From Candidatus Thorarchaeota archaeon MP11T_1 (GTDB taxonomy: Archaea; Asgardarchaeota; Thorarchaeia; Thorarchaeales; Thorarchaeaceae), in NCBI GenBank assembly GCA_002825515.1, contig PJET01000233.1:1-6054 (forward strand): a stretch of 6,054 nucleotides of DNA, given 5' to 3'. Positions 1 to 6,054 of the stretch are shown in pieces. The position numbers and the translations under genes are program-made. Position 1 is the first letter of the stretch. Each line of letters begins with the position of its first letter. Under the pieces are notes generated by a model. It did not search any database. It saw only the letters and a program-made list of their open reading frames with translations, and was not told the origin of the DNA.

Positions 1-838
1 AGTTAAGAAGGGCTTCAAAAGGTCTGTCTGAACCCCAAGTATCGCCATCAGTGTTATGTCGTCTAGTCAAGTAGGCCCCTGTAATATCTTCATAGAACCA
101 TCGAATTAGTGGATAGATGCTGCTGTACTCGATGAGATTGCTCCCGTTCATTACCGCATAGTATGTTGTGTCTGCACTAAGAATTACAGACTCAATGACA
201 CTTGCCCATGTTGCAGTTAGTCCCACGTTGTTCAACTGCACAGAGGATACCATGTTAGTGGAACCATTCTGGTAATCTGATCTAATGTCGAGGTATGCAT
301 ACATTTGATTTAATGGATCATAGGTCGGGGAGTCATATAGTATTGACAAATTCTCCAATTTACCGTAATGACTCATATTATAGAAACCTTGAGCTAATTG
401 GTCATAGTACAAATCCATGTCGTGCTCAAAAATTCTAAATCCCACATTACTTGGACTACTACTTTTCCCAACAACTTCACATTCAGATTGGGCAACAACT
501 CTAGACGCTGAAATTTGAACTTCATATAATGACCATCCAGGAATGTGATATGCTGAGAAATCCACATTTTCTAAATGTGAAGCTGTATCTCCAAAGCTAT
601 TCATTAGTGCGAAATTCAAACCTTGAATCTCTCTGCTGTATTGCATAACCGAACTGACCTCATCACCAACATTTCCTGCTGATGATATTATATTATTATC
701 AAAAGGTCTTGGACTAGGTAGTCTTGAATATGATAAATCACTATCCATAGTTGTAAGTGACATTGGCGTACAAAAACATAGGATTAGAATTCCAAGAAGT
801 GGTATAACAACTCTAACTCGGATTTGAGTTTCTTTCAT
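1..838 (-). CDS. Partial secreted or surface-anchored protein of unknown function (N-terminal 279 residues)
   Basis: An open frame runs from ATG at 838 to the left edge without a stop, so the C-terminus is missing. I do not recognise the family. Seen: a basic start (MKETQIRVRVV) followed by a hydrophobic stretch at about residues 10-28 (VVIPLLGILILCFC), as in a signal peptide or N-terminal membrane anchor. The rest is rich in Ser, Asn, Tyr and Asp, with four N-X-S sequons (N154, N163, N191, N231). This suits an exported, possibly N-glycosylated archaeal protein. Residues 195-262 alternate polar and aromatic residues in a way that suggests beta-sandwich structure, but this is a guess. In-frame stop TAG lies upstream at 893-895 and no better start exists between it and 838. 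There is no clear ribosome binding site; a GTATTATAC palindrome at 852-860 is too close to the ATG to be its TATA box. It is separated from the upstream gene by 129 bp and likely has its own promoter. Confidence 0.75.
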   Translation of the reverse strand, partial: MKETQIRVRVVIPLLGILILCFCTPMSLTTMDSDLSYSRLPSPRPFDNNIISSAGNVGDEVSSVMQYSREIQGLNFALMNSFGDTASHLENVDFSAYHIPGWSLYEVQISASRVVAQSECEVVGKSSSPSNVGFRIFEHDMDLYYDQLAQGFYNMSHYGKLENLSILYDSPTYDPLNQMYAYLDIRSDYQNGSTNMVSSVQLNNVGLTATWASVIESVILSADTTYYAVMNGSNLIEYSSIYPLIRWFYEDITGAYLTRRHNTDGDTWGSDRPFEALLN

Positions 839-915
839 GCGAACACACTCTGTATTATACGGCGGGTCACTTACCGGGCTCTTACAACTATCCTAAACTT
901 ATTTCCTCTGATTTG

Positions 916-950
916 AAAAAGAGAGCTACTATGTACCCATCTCGAAAAAA
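916..950 (-). terminator. Candidate archaeal poly-T terminator after the nitrilase/DUF2299 unit
   Basis: Read on the minus strand, a T6 run (945-950) lies 17 bases past the stop codon at 968-970, and a T5 run (916-920) follows. Archaeal RNA polymerase commonly stops at such T-runs without a strong hairpin, and none is evident here. The position, between a stop codon and a gene that seems to start independently, fits a terminator. Evidence is positional only. Confidence 0.4.
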
Positions 951-967
951 CGTCAAGCCTGTCACAT

Positions 968-1537
968 TTATGTATAATATGAGGGTCCTGTGTCCGTTGA
1001 CTCTTCTGGTTTAGGACCTGGTTGACCTGTAATCTCATTCAGGAGAGTAATCACCATATCAATAGCTCCATGGAGCTTCCGCATGGTTCTCCAAAGCCTA
1101 TCTTCAGTGAAGGCATCATCATAGATTCTATCAGAAATGACAAACCCCGGTCCTGGAGGTTGAGGTCCAGGTTGTCCAGGTCTAGGTTGGATGAAACCCA
1201 TCGTAAGTCCTTCTTGAAAACTAAACTTCATAGCTTTGACTTGAAAGTCACGCATCTTTTCTATAGTGAGGAGCTTCTGATGCTGTGGTGATATCATGAC
1301 CTGTGATTCAATCTGTAAATACCTCTGATCATTTGGTCGAACGACTGTAAAGAAAAACCGATGAAATTTCACTTTGAACAGGAACTCTGCACGTGGATTC
1401 GAAATCGTTTCTACCTTTGTTCCCTCTCGTGAGAACCAGTCACGCACTGAATCCTTGATGAGGTCTGATTGATTCACAATTACTCCTCCGGATAATGTAG
1501 GCCAGTTATGTCCATCACTTAACGCTTGTGTTCTCAC
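968..1537 (-). CDS. DUF2299-like protein with Pro/Gly-rich insert
   Basis: A 189-residue protein read from GTG at 1537, or 169 residues from a second GTG at 1477. Family assignment is by remembered pattern: an N-terminal LIKDSVRDWFSREG helix, then an NPRAEFLFKV strand, a central block VMISPQHQKLL, and a C-terminal FVISDRIYDDAFTEDRLW segment followed by a helix. This resembles the mostly archaeal DUF2299 family, whose function is unknown. No catalytic motif or membrane segment is seen. Between the central and C-terminal blocks lies a Pro/Gly-rich insert (residues 117-131), and a related GQPGPKP tail follows the last helix (171-177). Start choice is open. GTG 1537 sits two bases after the nitrilase stop with AAGGAG at 1543-1548. 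GTG 1477 has a stronger GGAGGAG and would begin MNQSDLIKDSV, close to where the conserved region starts; I slightly favour it. Close spacing indicates cotranscription with the nitrilase. Confidence 0.75.
   Translation of the reverse strand: MRTQALSDGHNWPTLSGGVIVNQSDLIKDSVRDWFSREGTKVETISNPRAEFLFKVKFHRFFFTVVRPNDQRYLQIESQVMISPQHQKLLTIEKMRDFQVKAMKFSFQEGLTMGFIQPRPGQPGPQPPGPGFVISDRIYDDAFTEDRLWRTMRKLHGAIDMVITLLNEITGQPGPKPEESTDTGPSYYT
1483..1489 (-). promoter_or_regulatory. Strong internal ribosome binding site for alternative start of the DUF2299-like gene
   Basis: The minus strand reads GGAGGAG here, five bases before an in-frame GTG at 1477. It is stronger than the site serving the outer GTG at 1537. 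It supports translation starting 20 codons further in, although the bases also encode part of the longer form (SGGVI), so chance is possible. Confidence 0.5.
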
Positions 1538-1539
1538 AA

Positions 1540-2343
1540 CTACTCCTTGTATCGTTGCACCTTATCATATCCCGATGGGGCGATATCTGCATAGCATGTG
1601 ATTTCATCCCTTACAGACTTGATCATCTCTGTGTTGCCCTGAGTTGTGATTAATCGTTCTTCTGAGTTTCGCCTCGCTAGGACAACTCCCCATGGATCAA
1701 CTATTTGACTATGACCAAAGTACGTCTTACCGTCGAAACCAAACCCAATCCTGTTGACCGCGGCAACGTAAATCTGGTTTTCAATTGCTCTTGCTCTCAC
1801 TAGAGTGTTCCAGTGTTCACTTCTTGGGTCTGGGAAAGCTGCTGGAACTAGAACGAGTTCTGCACCCTCCAGAGCTAGCTTTCTAGTAACCTCTGGAAAT
1901 CGAATATCGTAGCATATCTGAACTCCGACTTTGGTGCCTGCGCAATCAAAAAGGGCTAATGAATCTCCACCCTTGAAGACGTTCCGTTCCTCTTGAAATG
2001 GATGTATCTTCCTATACGTCCCTATTACTTTGCCATTTGTATTTGCAAATACTAATGTGTTGTAAAACTTGTTTCCACTGCTCTCGATTCCAGTACCAAC
2101 AGTATATGCTTTATACTTCTCTGCTATGCTTGACAGGAATTCGGATGTCTTACCCGGAATTCCGGGACCCTCTTTATGATAGTCTTCATGACGAAATCCA
2201 ATTGCGAATAACTCGGGGAATAGAATAAACCGAACTCCTTTTCCTGGTCTATACTGCTCAAGAAGTTGTCTAGCTTTTGTAAAGTTATGCTCCCGTTTTC
2301 CTTCAACGCAGGGCATCTGAACCAATGTCGTTGAGAACTCCAT
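1540..2343 (-). CDS. Carbon-nitrogen hydrolase, nitrilase superfamily
   Basis: Intracellular amidase-type hydrolase of 267 residues, the usual length for this family. The catalytic triad is visible: Glu44 in LFPELFAIGF, Lys112 in YRKIHPF, and the nucleophile Cys144 in VQICYDIRFPE. The HSQIVDPWG motif (211-219) near the C-terminus is also typical. The CYDIRFPE context resembles Nit1/Nit2-type amidases (deaminated glutathione amidase, omega-amidase), but substrate cannot be assigned. The C-terminus ends soon after YADI, roughly a dozen residues shorter than many relatives. Start: the frame stays open upstream to 2598, but the first family-like residues are MEFSTTLVQM, so ATG 2343 is chosen, with GAGGGG at 2354-2359 ten bases upstream. 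The extra 85 upstream codons lie antisense to porD and show no nitrilase features. The gene is divergent from porDAB and its stop overlaps the ribosome binding region of the DUF2299-like gene, suggesting a two-gene operon. Confidence 0.93.
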   Translation of the reverse strand: MEFSTTLVQMPCVEGKREHNFTKARQLLEQYRPGKGVRFILFPELFAIGFRHEDYHKEGPGIPGKTSEFLSSIAEKYKAYTVGTGIESSGNKFYNTLVFANTNGKVIGTYRKIHPFQEERNVFKGGDSLALFDCAGTKVGVQICYDIRFPEVTRKLALEGAELVLVPAAFPDPRSEHWNTLVRARAIENQIYVAAVNRIGFGFDGKTYFGHSQIVDPWGVVLARRNSEERLITTQGNTEMIKSVRDEITCYADIAPSGYDKVQRYKE

Positions 2344-2515
2344 AACACATCGGCCCCTCAGTGAATCGAGTACTAGATAAGGTAACCGAATCAAGAATAA
2401 ACCTACATCATAACGCTTAATTGCCTGTCCTCCGGACGAGCTAGTGAAAGCTCGTGCTGGAAGTGTATCCATTTTGGTGAATGAGGTTAATACTGAGCCA
2501 ACGGGCAAGAAGGAC
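2344..2515. promoter_or_regulatory. Divergent control region between the nitrilase and porDAB
   Basis: About 170 bp separate the chosen starts of two divergent transcription units, so promoters for both should lie here. On the minus strand, GTTTATTC (around 2396-2403) is a plausible TATA element for the nitrilase, giving a leader of about 30 bases. On the plus strand, AT-rich candidates are CTTAATT (2416-2422) and GTTAATAC (2486-2493). The second is centred about 26 bases before ATG 2516, as expected for a leaderless start. All three are weak matches judged by eye. The region also holds a perfect inverted repeat. Confidence 0.4.
2436..2455. repeat. Perfect 7-bp inverted repeat (possible operator or mRNA hairpin)
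   Basis: ACGAGCT and AGCTCGT flank a six-base spacer AGTGAA. As DNA this is a 20-bp dyad upstream of porD that a dimeric regulator could bind. As RNA it would form a seven-pair hairpin with a GUGA-containing loop. The loop contains the GTG at 2444, the most upstream possible start of porD, which would make that codon a poor start if the hairpin forms. The repeat is seen directly; the role is inferred. Confidence 0.55.
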
Positions 2516-2809
2516 ATGCCAAAGACATCATACTCTAAGCCCTCTATTGGGGCAACTGGTAAGACAGGGAGCTGGCGGACCTTCGATCCATTAGTCAACT
2601 ATGATGAGTGCAACAAGTGTCGCACTTGTTGGCTTCATTGTCCAGAGGCTGTTATCAGCATAGGTGAGGATGATTATCCCGTTTGGGATTTCGACTATTG
2701 CAAGGGCTGTGGCATATGCGCAGAGGTATGTCCAAAGAAATGTATTGAGATGGTACGTACCTCGGAGTCACTTGGAGATTCACTCCCCGTTGGAGGTGCA
2801 GAGGGATGA
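2516..2809 (+). CDS. porD: Pyruvate:ferredoxin oxidoreductase, delta subunit (2x[4Fe-4S] ferredoxin-like)
   Basis: Electron-transfer subunit of cytoplasmic POR, carrying electrons from the TPP centre towards ferredoxin. From ATG 2516 it has 97 residues. The POR-delta signature KTGSWRTFDP is at residues 16-25. Two full [4Fe-4S] motifs follow: Cys32, 35, 38, 42-Pro and Cys62, 65, 68, 72-Pro, separated by the typical acidic DDYPVWDFDY linker. An extra Cys76 follows. The start is uncertain. The frame is open back to GTG 2444 (121 residues) with another GTG at 2477, and none has a good ribosome binding site. GTG 2444 lies in the loop of an inverted repeat, whereas ATG 2516 puts 17 residues before TGSW, similar to short family members. 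The stop overlaps the porA start by four bases (ATGA), showing coupling. A gamma-subunit gene, usually next to delta, is not present on either side. Confidence 0.92.
   Translation: MPKTSYSKPSIGATGKTGSWRTFDPLVNYDECNKCRTCWLHCPEAVISIGEDDYPVWDFDYCKGCGICAEVCPKKCIEMVRTSESLGDSLPVGGAEG
2792..2798 (+). promoter_or_regulatory. Ribosome binding site of porA
   Basis: GGAGGTG inside the end of porD lies seven bases before the porA ATG at 2806. It decides for this ATG over the in-frame ATG at 2821 and explains reinitiation at the overlapping stop/start. Confidence 0.75.
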
Positions 2810-3984
2810 AGACAGAAATAATGAGCGCAAATTATGCGTCTGCTCGGGCTGTGGTTTCTGCACGAGTTGAGGTTGTTGCAGCATACCCGATAACACCTGC
2901 AACCACAGTTCCAGAACAGATTGCTCTTCTGAATGAGAAAGGAATCTTCAAAGGGCAATTCATTCGTGTAGAGTCGGAACACTCTGCAATGTTTGCTTGT
3001 ATTGGAGCCAGCTCTACTGGAGCTCGAGCATTCACAGCCACATCTTCAAATGGTCTACTTCTCATGGATGAAGCACTGCATTGGGCTGCTGCTGCAAGAT
3101 TACCAATCGTACTGAACAACGTCAATCGATCTGTGTCTCCAAGCTGGAATATTCATGTTACTCATGATGACTCTTACTCTAAGCGCGATACCGGTTGGAT
3201 TCAATTCTATGTAGCAAGTGTTGATGAACTATATCACACTATTATTCAATCTTTCAAGCTCGCAGAAGATGAGCGTGTTTTGATGCCCGTGATGGTCAAT
3301 TCAGATGGTTTTGTATTGAGTCACACTGTTTCGCCCTATGACTATCTTGAGCCAGAAGAAGTCGACAAATTCCTTCCTCCCTACACTCCTCCTCACTGGG
3401 TTATGGATCCTGAAAATCCTGTTAGCCATGGGAACATAGTATTTCCTGAACACTATGGAGAGTTTCGTAATATGATGCACGAGGGCACAAAAGCTGCCCT
3501 TAAGGTCTACGAGGAAATAGAGAAAGATTACAAGAAACACTTTGGGAAATACTTTGGAGGTCCAATTGACAGCTATAGGTGTGAAGATGCTGATGTTGTC
3601 TTCACATCCCAGGGATCTATGGGGGCAGAAGCGAAAGATGCTATTGATGAGCTTCGTGATGAGGGATACAAGGCCGGAAACGCTAGAATTCGAATGATTA
3701 GACCCTTTCCAGTTGAAGAAATCCGTCAGCTAGGTAGCCATGTTAAAGCATTCTCAAGCTTTGATAGAGGAGTTTCTTATGGGTTCGGTGGACCAGTGGC
3801 CAATGACATTCGTGCATCAATGTACAATACCAACTACAGACCCATGATTAAGAGCTATATTGGAGGTCTTGGTGGTCGAGATATGACTATACAAGACATC
3901 AAGGCTGTGATTTTGGACACATACAAAGCCGTAGAAAGCGGTGAGCTTGGTCCTGAGGAGACCTGGAATGACCTGAAGGAGTGA
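2806..3984 (+). CDS. porA: Pyruvate:ferredoxin oxidoreductase, alpha subunit
   Basis: Alpha subunit of POR, 392 residues, the usual length. It supplies the pyrimidine-side (N-terminal) and transketolase C-terminal-like domains that complete the TPP site with PorB. Seen: AAYPITPATT at residues 25-34, where Thr30 matches the pyruvate-contacting Thr31 of Desulfovibrio africanus PFOR; VESEHSAM at 55-62, whose Glu58 probably matches the Glu that activates the TPP aminopyrimidine; a glycine-rich GASSTGARAFTATSSNG stretch (68-83); Arg108 in VNRS, probably matching pyruvate-binding Arg114; RDTGWIQFY (127-135); and a C-terminal domain from about 260 with RPFPVEE and GLGGRD. Variants from the common PorA pattern are ITPATT for ITPQT, SSNG for SSQG and AAA for ASG in the following helix, so a related 2-oxoacid is possible, but pyruvate is the best call. 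It overlaps porD by four bases and is followed after five bases by porB. Confidence 0.93.
   Translation: MKTEIMSANYASARAVVSARVEVVAAYPITPATTVPEQIALLNEKGIFKGQFIRVESEHSAMFACIGASSTGARAFTATSSNGLLLMDEALHWAAAARLPIVLNNVNRSVSPSWNIHVTHDDSYSKRDTGWIQFYVASVDELYHTIIQSFKLAEDERVLMPVMVNSDGFVLSHTVSPYDYLEPEEVDKFLPPYTPPHWVMDPENPVSHGNIVFPEHYGEFRNMMHEGTKAALKVYEEIEKDYKKHFGKYFGGPIDSYRCEDADVVFTSQGSMGAEAKDAIDELRDEGYKAGNARIRMIRPFPVEEIRQLGSHVKAFSSFDRGVSYGFGGPVANDIRASMYNTNYRPMIKSYIGGLGGRDMTIQDIKAVILDTYKAVESGELGPEETWNDLKE
3976..3981 (+). promoter_or_regulatory. Ribosome binding site of porB
   Basis: AAGGAG at the end of porA lies eight bases before ATG 3990. An in-frame GTG at 3981 overlaps this site itself and so is unlikely to be the true start; the site decides for ATG 3990. 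Confidence 0.7.
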
Positions 3985-3989
3985 GTGAA

Positions 3990-4895
3990 ATGGTAGCAAC
4001 TAAAGAAATGCCTCTCAAAGAATATGTATTGAAGGGAAATGCGGCATGTGCTGGTTGTCAGGACATGGTCGCTCTTAGACACGCACACAAAGCACTCGAG
4101 GGTGATGTAATCCAGGTGGTTCCTGCGTGTTGTACAAGTGTAGTTCAGTCTCTCTGGCCAAAGAGCGGTCTTGGCATTCCTGTACTTAATACTGCATTCA
4201 TGGCTTCTGCCGCGACAGCATCAGGTGTGAAAGCAGCACTGAAGGCAAAAGGCAACGATCATACGATAGTAATGGTATGGGCGGGTGATGGCGGAACTTT
4301 CGATATCGGGATACAAGCTTTAAGTGGAGCATTCGAGCGTAGAACTGATTTCCTCTATATCTGCTACAATAACCAAGTCTACAGCAATACAGGAACCCAA
4401 CGGTCTGGAGCAACACCATTACATGCTCAGACCACAACAACTTGGTTCGGGAAGACAGAACCTGAAAAGATGCTTGACTTCATCGTGGCTGCTCACGAGC
4501 CAGTGTATCAATTCACTGCAAACACCTCATATCCTAGAGACCTATTTGACAAGTTCAAGAAGGCACGTGAGTTCGAGGGACCAAAGTTTGGACATATTTT
4601 CCTCCCATGTCCACAAGCATGGAACTATCCAGTAGAAAAAGGAGTTGAGATAGGTAAACTAGCTGTTGAAACTGGTTACTGGATTCAATGGGAACGTGTA
4701 GGTGATGAGTTCACACTTGGTATGCACAGCAAGAGATTCCAAGATCCTGAGAAACGAAAACCCATAGATGAGTTCCTAAAAATGCAAGGTCGTTTCTCAC
4801 ATCTGTTCCGACCTAAACGTGACGATAAGAAAATCAAAGAGTTCGAGGACTTCATACAGCACAGATGGGACATGCTGATGAGGACATTCACATAA
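3990..4895 (+). CDS. porB: Pyruvate:ferredoxin oxidoreductase, beta subunit (TPP-binding)
   Basis: Catalytic TPP- and [4Fe-4S]-binding subunit of POR, 301 residues. The TPP/Mg motif begins GDGGTFDIG (99-107) and ends with NN (127-128) in the YNNQVYSNTG segment. Cysteines placed for the proximal [4Fe-4S] cluster are Cys20 and Cys23 (CAGC), Cys47 or Cys48 (PACCTS), and Cys207 (FLPCPQAW), matching the four-Cys pattern of PFOR and PorB. The PACC...P..GIPVLNTAF...ATASG stretch (45-79) resembles a PorB subgroup found in bacteria and some archaea rather than the Pyrococcus-type NATGC sequence. After the TPP motif it reads YSNTGTQRSGATPLHAQTTTTWF, where YMNTG and AWTTTTP are more usual; this is a local divergence near the active site. 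It is the last gene of the operon; the next gene converges, with stops 31 bases apart and no obvious terminator between. Confidence 0.94.
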   Translation: MVATKEMPLKEYVLKGNAACAGCQDMVALRHAHKALEGDVIQVVPACCTSVVQSLWPKSGLGIPVLNTAFMASAATASGVKAALKAKGNDHTIVMVWAGDGGTFDIGIQALSGAFERRTDFLYICYNNQVYSNTGTQRSGATPLHAQTTTTWFGKTEPEKMLDFIVAAHEPVYQFTANTSYPRDLFDKFKKAREFEGPKFGHIFLPCPQAWNYPVEKGVEIGKLAVETGYWIQWERVGDEFTLGMHSKRFQDPEKRKPIDEFLKMQGRFSHLFRPKRDDKKIKEFEDFIQHRWDMLMRTFT

Positions 4896-4926
4896 ATCTA
4901 CATAATGGGCGATTGAAGAGATTCAG

Positions 4927-6027
4927 TTAGTTCTGGTTTTGAAGAATTAGGTAGGTGAGACCGCCTGCATATGCGGAAACAATTCTCTTAATGCGATGTT
5001 CATCATCTAGATTTCTCATTTCTCCTATTGAGATGTCTGATCTTGCAGATTCTTCAGCAACAAATCTGGAAACCCATGGTAGATCCATAAGTGCATCTCC
5101 GACATCTAGAAGTTGTAGAATTCGATATGCTGTTTCAAAACAAAGAGCTTGTGCGAATCTCTCCGATTCATCGCCAAGTGTTTTTTGGTGCCTTTCAACA
5201 ACGTCGATGATCGCGTCGAATGCATCATTGATCTGATCTACTACTTCGTCTGATGAAACTTCCTCCAATTTGTCCTCCGAAACTTGATGTTTCAATGAAG
5301 AGAGTATAATGCGAAAACGACGTTCGGGTGTAATTTGAGGTTTCTCTCCACTCTTTGCTTTCTGTTTATACTCATTTAATTCTTCAAACAACGCAGTTCC
5401 AGGGTCATCAGCAGCAAGAAGTCTATCCGTTATTTTGCTATTTTCTCCAGTTAGCAATTTAATGAATAGATCAAGTTCAATATTCTTGCTTTTCCCATGC
5501 CGTATTCGATGTATTTCAGAATAATGTTCTGTTATCTCTTTCAATAAGAATGAACTGAAATCACGTCGAGTCCATGGAGTCATCTCTTCTGTAGTTTCGT
5601 GCGTGTATGTAGAACATGTAATCATCTCTGAGGTGGTTTGTTGCAATATATTCAACGTTGAAAATAACCCATTACAAACCTTGGGATTTCCAATTAATGG
5701 CCAGTCAAAAGGTCGTACGACTGCACCACCCGTTATTTGATTCTTTAACATTGACTTAGCTTGCATTGTTATGATGTATGCAGATGTTTCCTCAACAAAC
5801 TGGTCTAGATCAAGGGTGAATACCCTATCTAAATTAAAGGTGTGTTTGGTTGATCGCATTATCATCAACGCAAGAAGTGATCTAAGGCGCTGTGTTCTGA
5901 TCGCATCATCAATTGTATACCCTCTACCAATTGGATTTGGTTCAAATACTATATCATGTATCCCCCGTGACTCCATAGCTTTGGACATATAATGTACTAA
6001 CAAATCACGTGATTTGTCTGAGAACAT
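4927..6027 (-). CDS. Uncharacterised soluble helical protein
   Basis: I do not recognise this 366-residue protein. It has no clear signal peptide, transmembrane segment, nucleotide-binding loop, zinc-binding cluster or DNA-binding motif. It looks mostly alpha-helical and charged. A middle region (about residues 165-255) is rich in Glu, Lys and Arg, and a segment rich in Asp, Glu and Val/Ile (DEVVDQINDAFDAIIDVV, about 260-280) could form an amphipathic or coiled-coil helix. The last 20 residues (IVSAYAGGLTYLILQNQN) are more hydrophobic and may pack inside a domain. The start is doubtful: ATG 6027 has no ribosome binding site, and the frame stays open to the right edge (GIKTFINSL before the Met), reading like normal coding sequence, so the gene may begin outside the window. 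It converges on porB and need not be related to it. Confidence 0.75.
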   Translation of the reverse strand: MFSDKSRDLLVHYMSKAMESRGIHDIVFEPNPIGRGYTIDDAIRTQRLRSLLALMIMRSTKHTFNLDRVFTLDLDQFVEETSAYIITMQAKSMLKNQITGGAVVRPFDWPLIGNPKVCNGLFSTLNILQQTTSEMITCSTYTHETTEEMTPWTRRDFSSFLLKEITEHYSEIHRIRHGKSKNIELDLFIKLLTGENSKITDRLLAADDPGTALFEELNEYKQKAKSGEKPQITPERRFRIILSSLKHQVSEDKLEEVSSDEVVDQINDAFDAIIDVVERHQKTLGDESERFAQALCFETAYRILQLLDVGDALMDLPWVSRFVAEESARSDISIGEMRNLDDEHRIKRIVSAYAGGLTYLILQNQN

Positions 6028-6054
6028 TAGGCTATTGATGAATGTCTTAATACC

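Noticed and set aside
852..860. GTATTATAC palindrome as TATA box or operator for the secreted-protein gene
   Set aside because: It is centred about 18 bases before the ATG; a TATA box there would start transcription inside the gene. The match is short and could be chance.
1022..1291. A plus-strand reading frame opposite the DUF2299-like gene
   Set aside because: Its sequence has no recognisable features and it lies wholly antisense to a gene with conserved protein motifs.
2444..2515. The longer 121-residue form of PorD starting at GTG 2444
   Set aside because: Not fully excluded, but it has no ribosome binding site, its start codon lies in a hairpin loop, and short PorD proteins begin nearer the TGSWR motif.
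2344..2598. An 85-residue N-terminal extension of the nitrilase frame
   Set aside because: It lies antisense to the porD 5' part and the control region, has no nitrilase features, and the family-like N-terminus begins exactly at ATG 2343.
4896..4926. A terminator between the convergent porB and the unknown gene
   Set aside because: The 31-base gap has no T-run or hairpin on either strand that I can support.

Overview
The window reads as a piece of an archaeal chromosome. The main reasons are a pyruvate:ferredoxin oxidoreductase (POR) of the split-subunit type, a small protein resembling the mostly archaeal DUF2299 family, tightly packed genes with GGAGG-type ribosome binding sites, and a T-run that looks like an archaeal terminator. 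GC content is in the low forties by eye. An Asgard-type (for example Thorarchaeota-like) host would fit, but this is an impression. Anaerobic bacteria with split POR genes are not excluded.

Layout. Positions 1-838 (minus) hold the N-terminal 279 residues of an exported or surface-anchored protein of unknown function, cut by the left edge. Positions 839-967 are a short spacer with T-runs that probably end the next transcript. Positions 968-2343 (minus) are a two-gene unit: a carbon-nitrogen hydrolase (nitrilase superfamily, intact Glu-Lys-Cys triad), then a DUF2299-like protein with a Pro/Gly-rich insert. Positions 2344-2515 are a divergent control region with a perfect 7-bp inverted repeat. 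Positions 2516-4895 (plus) are porD-porA-porB, translationally coupled: ferredoxin-like delta, alpha and TPP-binding beta subunits of POR. A convergent minus-strand gene (stop at 4927, reading frame open to the right edge) encodes a soluble, charged, largely helical protein that I do not recognise.

How the genes work together. PorD, PorA and PorB form the core of the enzyme that interconverts pyruvate + CoA + oxidised ferredoxin with acetyl-CoA + CO2 + reduced ferredoxin. The gamma subunit, normally encoded beside delta, is absent here; its place is taken by the divergent nitrilase. The nitrilase/DUF2299 pair is probably cotranscribed, but its substrate and partner are unknown.

No mobile element, CRISPR array, tRNA or rRNA was seen. 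I found no convincing new multi-gene system. The points most worth checking are the orphan porDAB without porG, the hairpin in the divergent control region, unusual active-site-region residues in PorA and PorB, and the two uncharacterised proteins at the ends.
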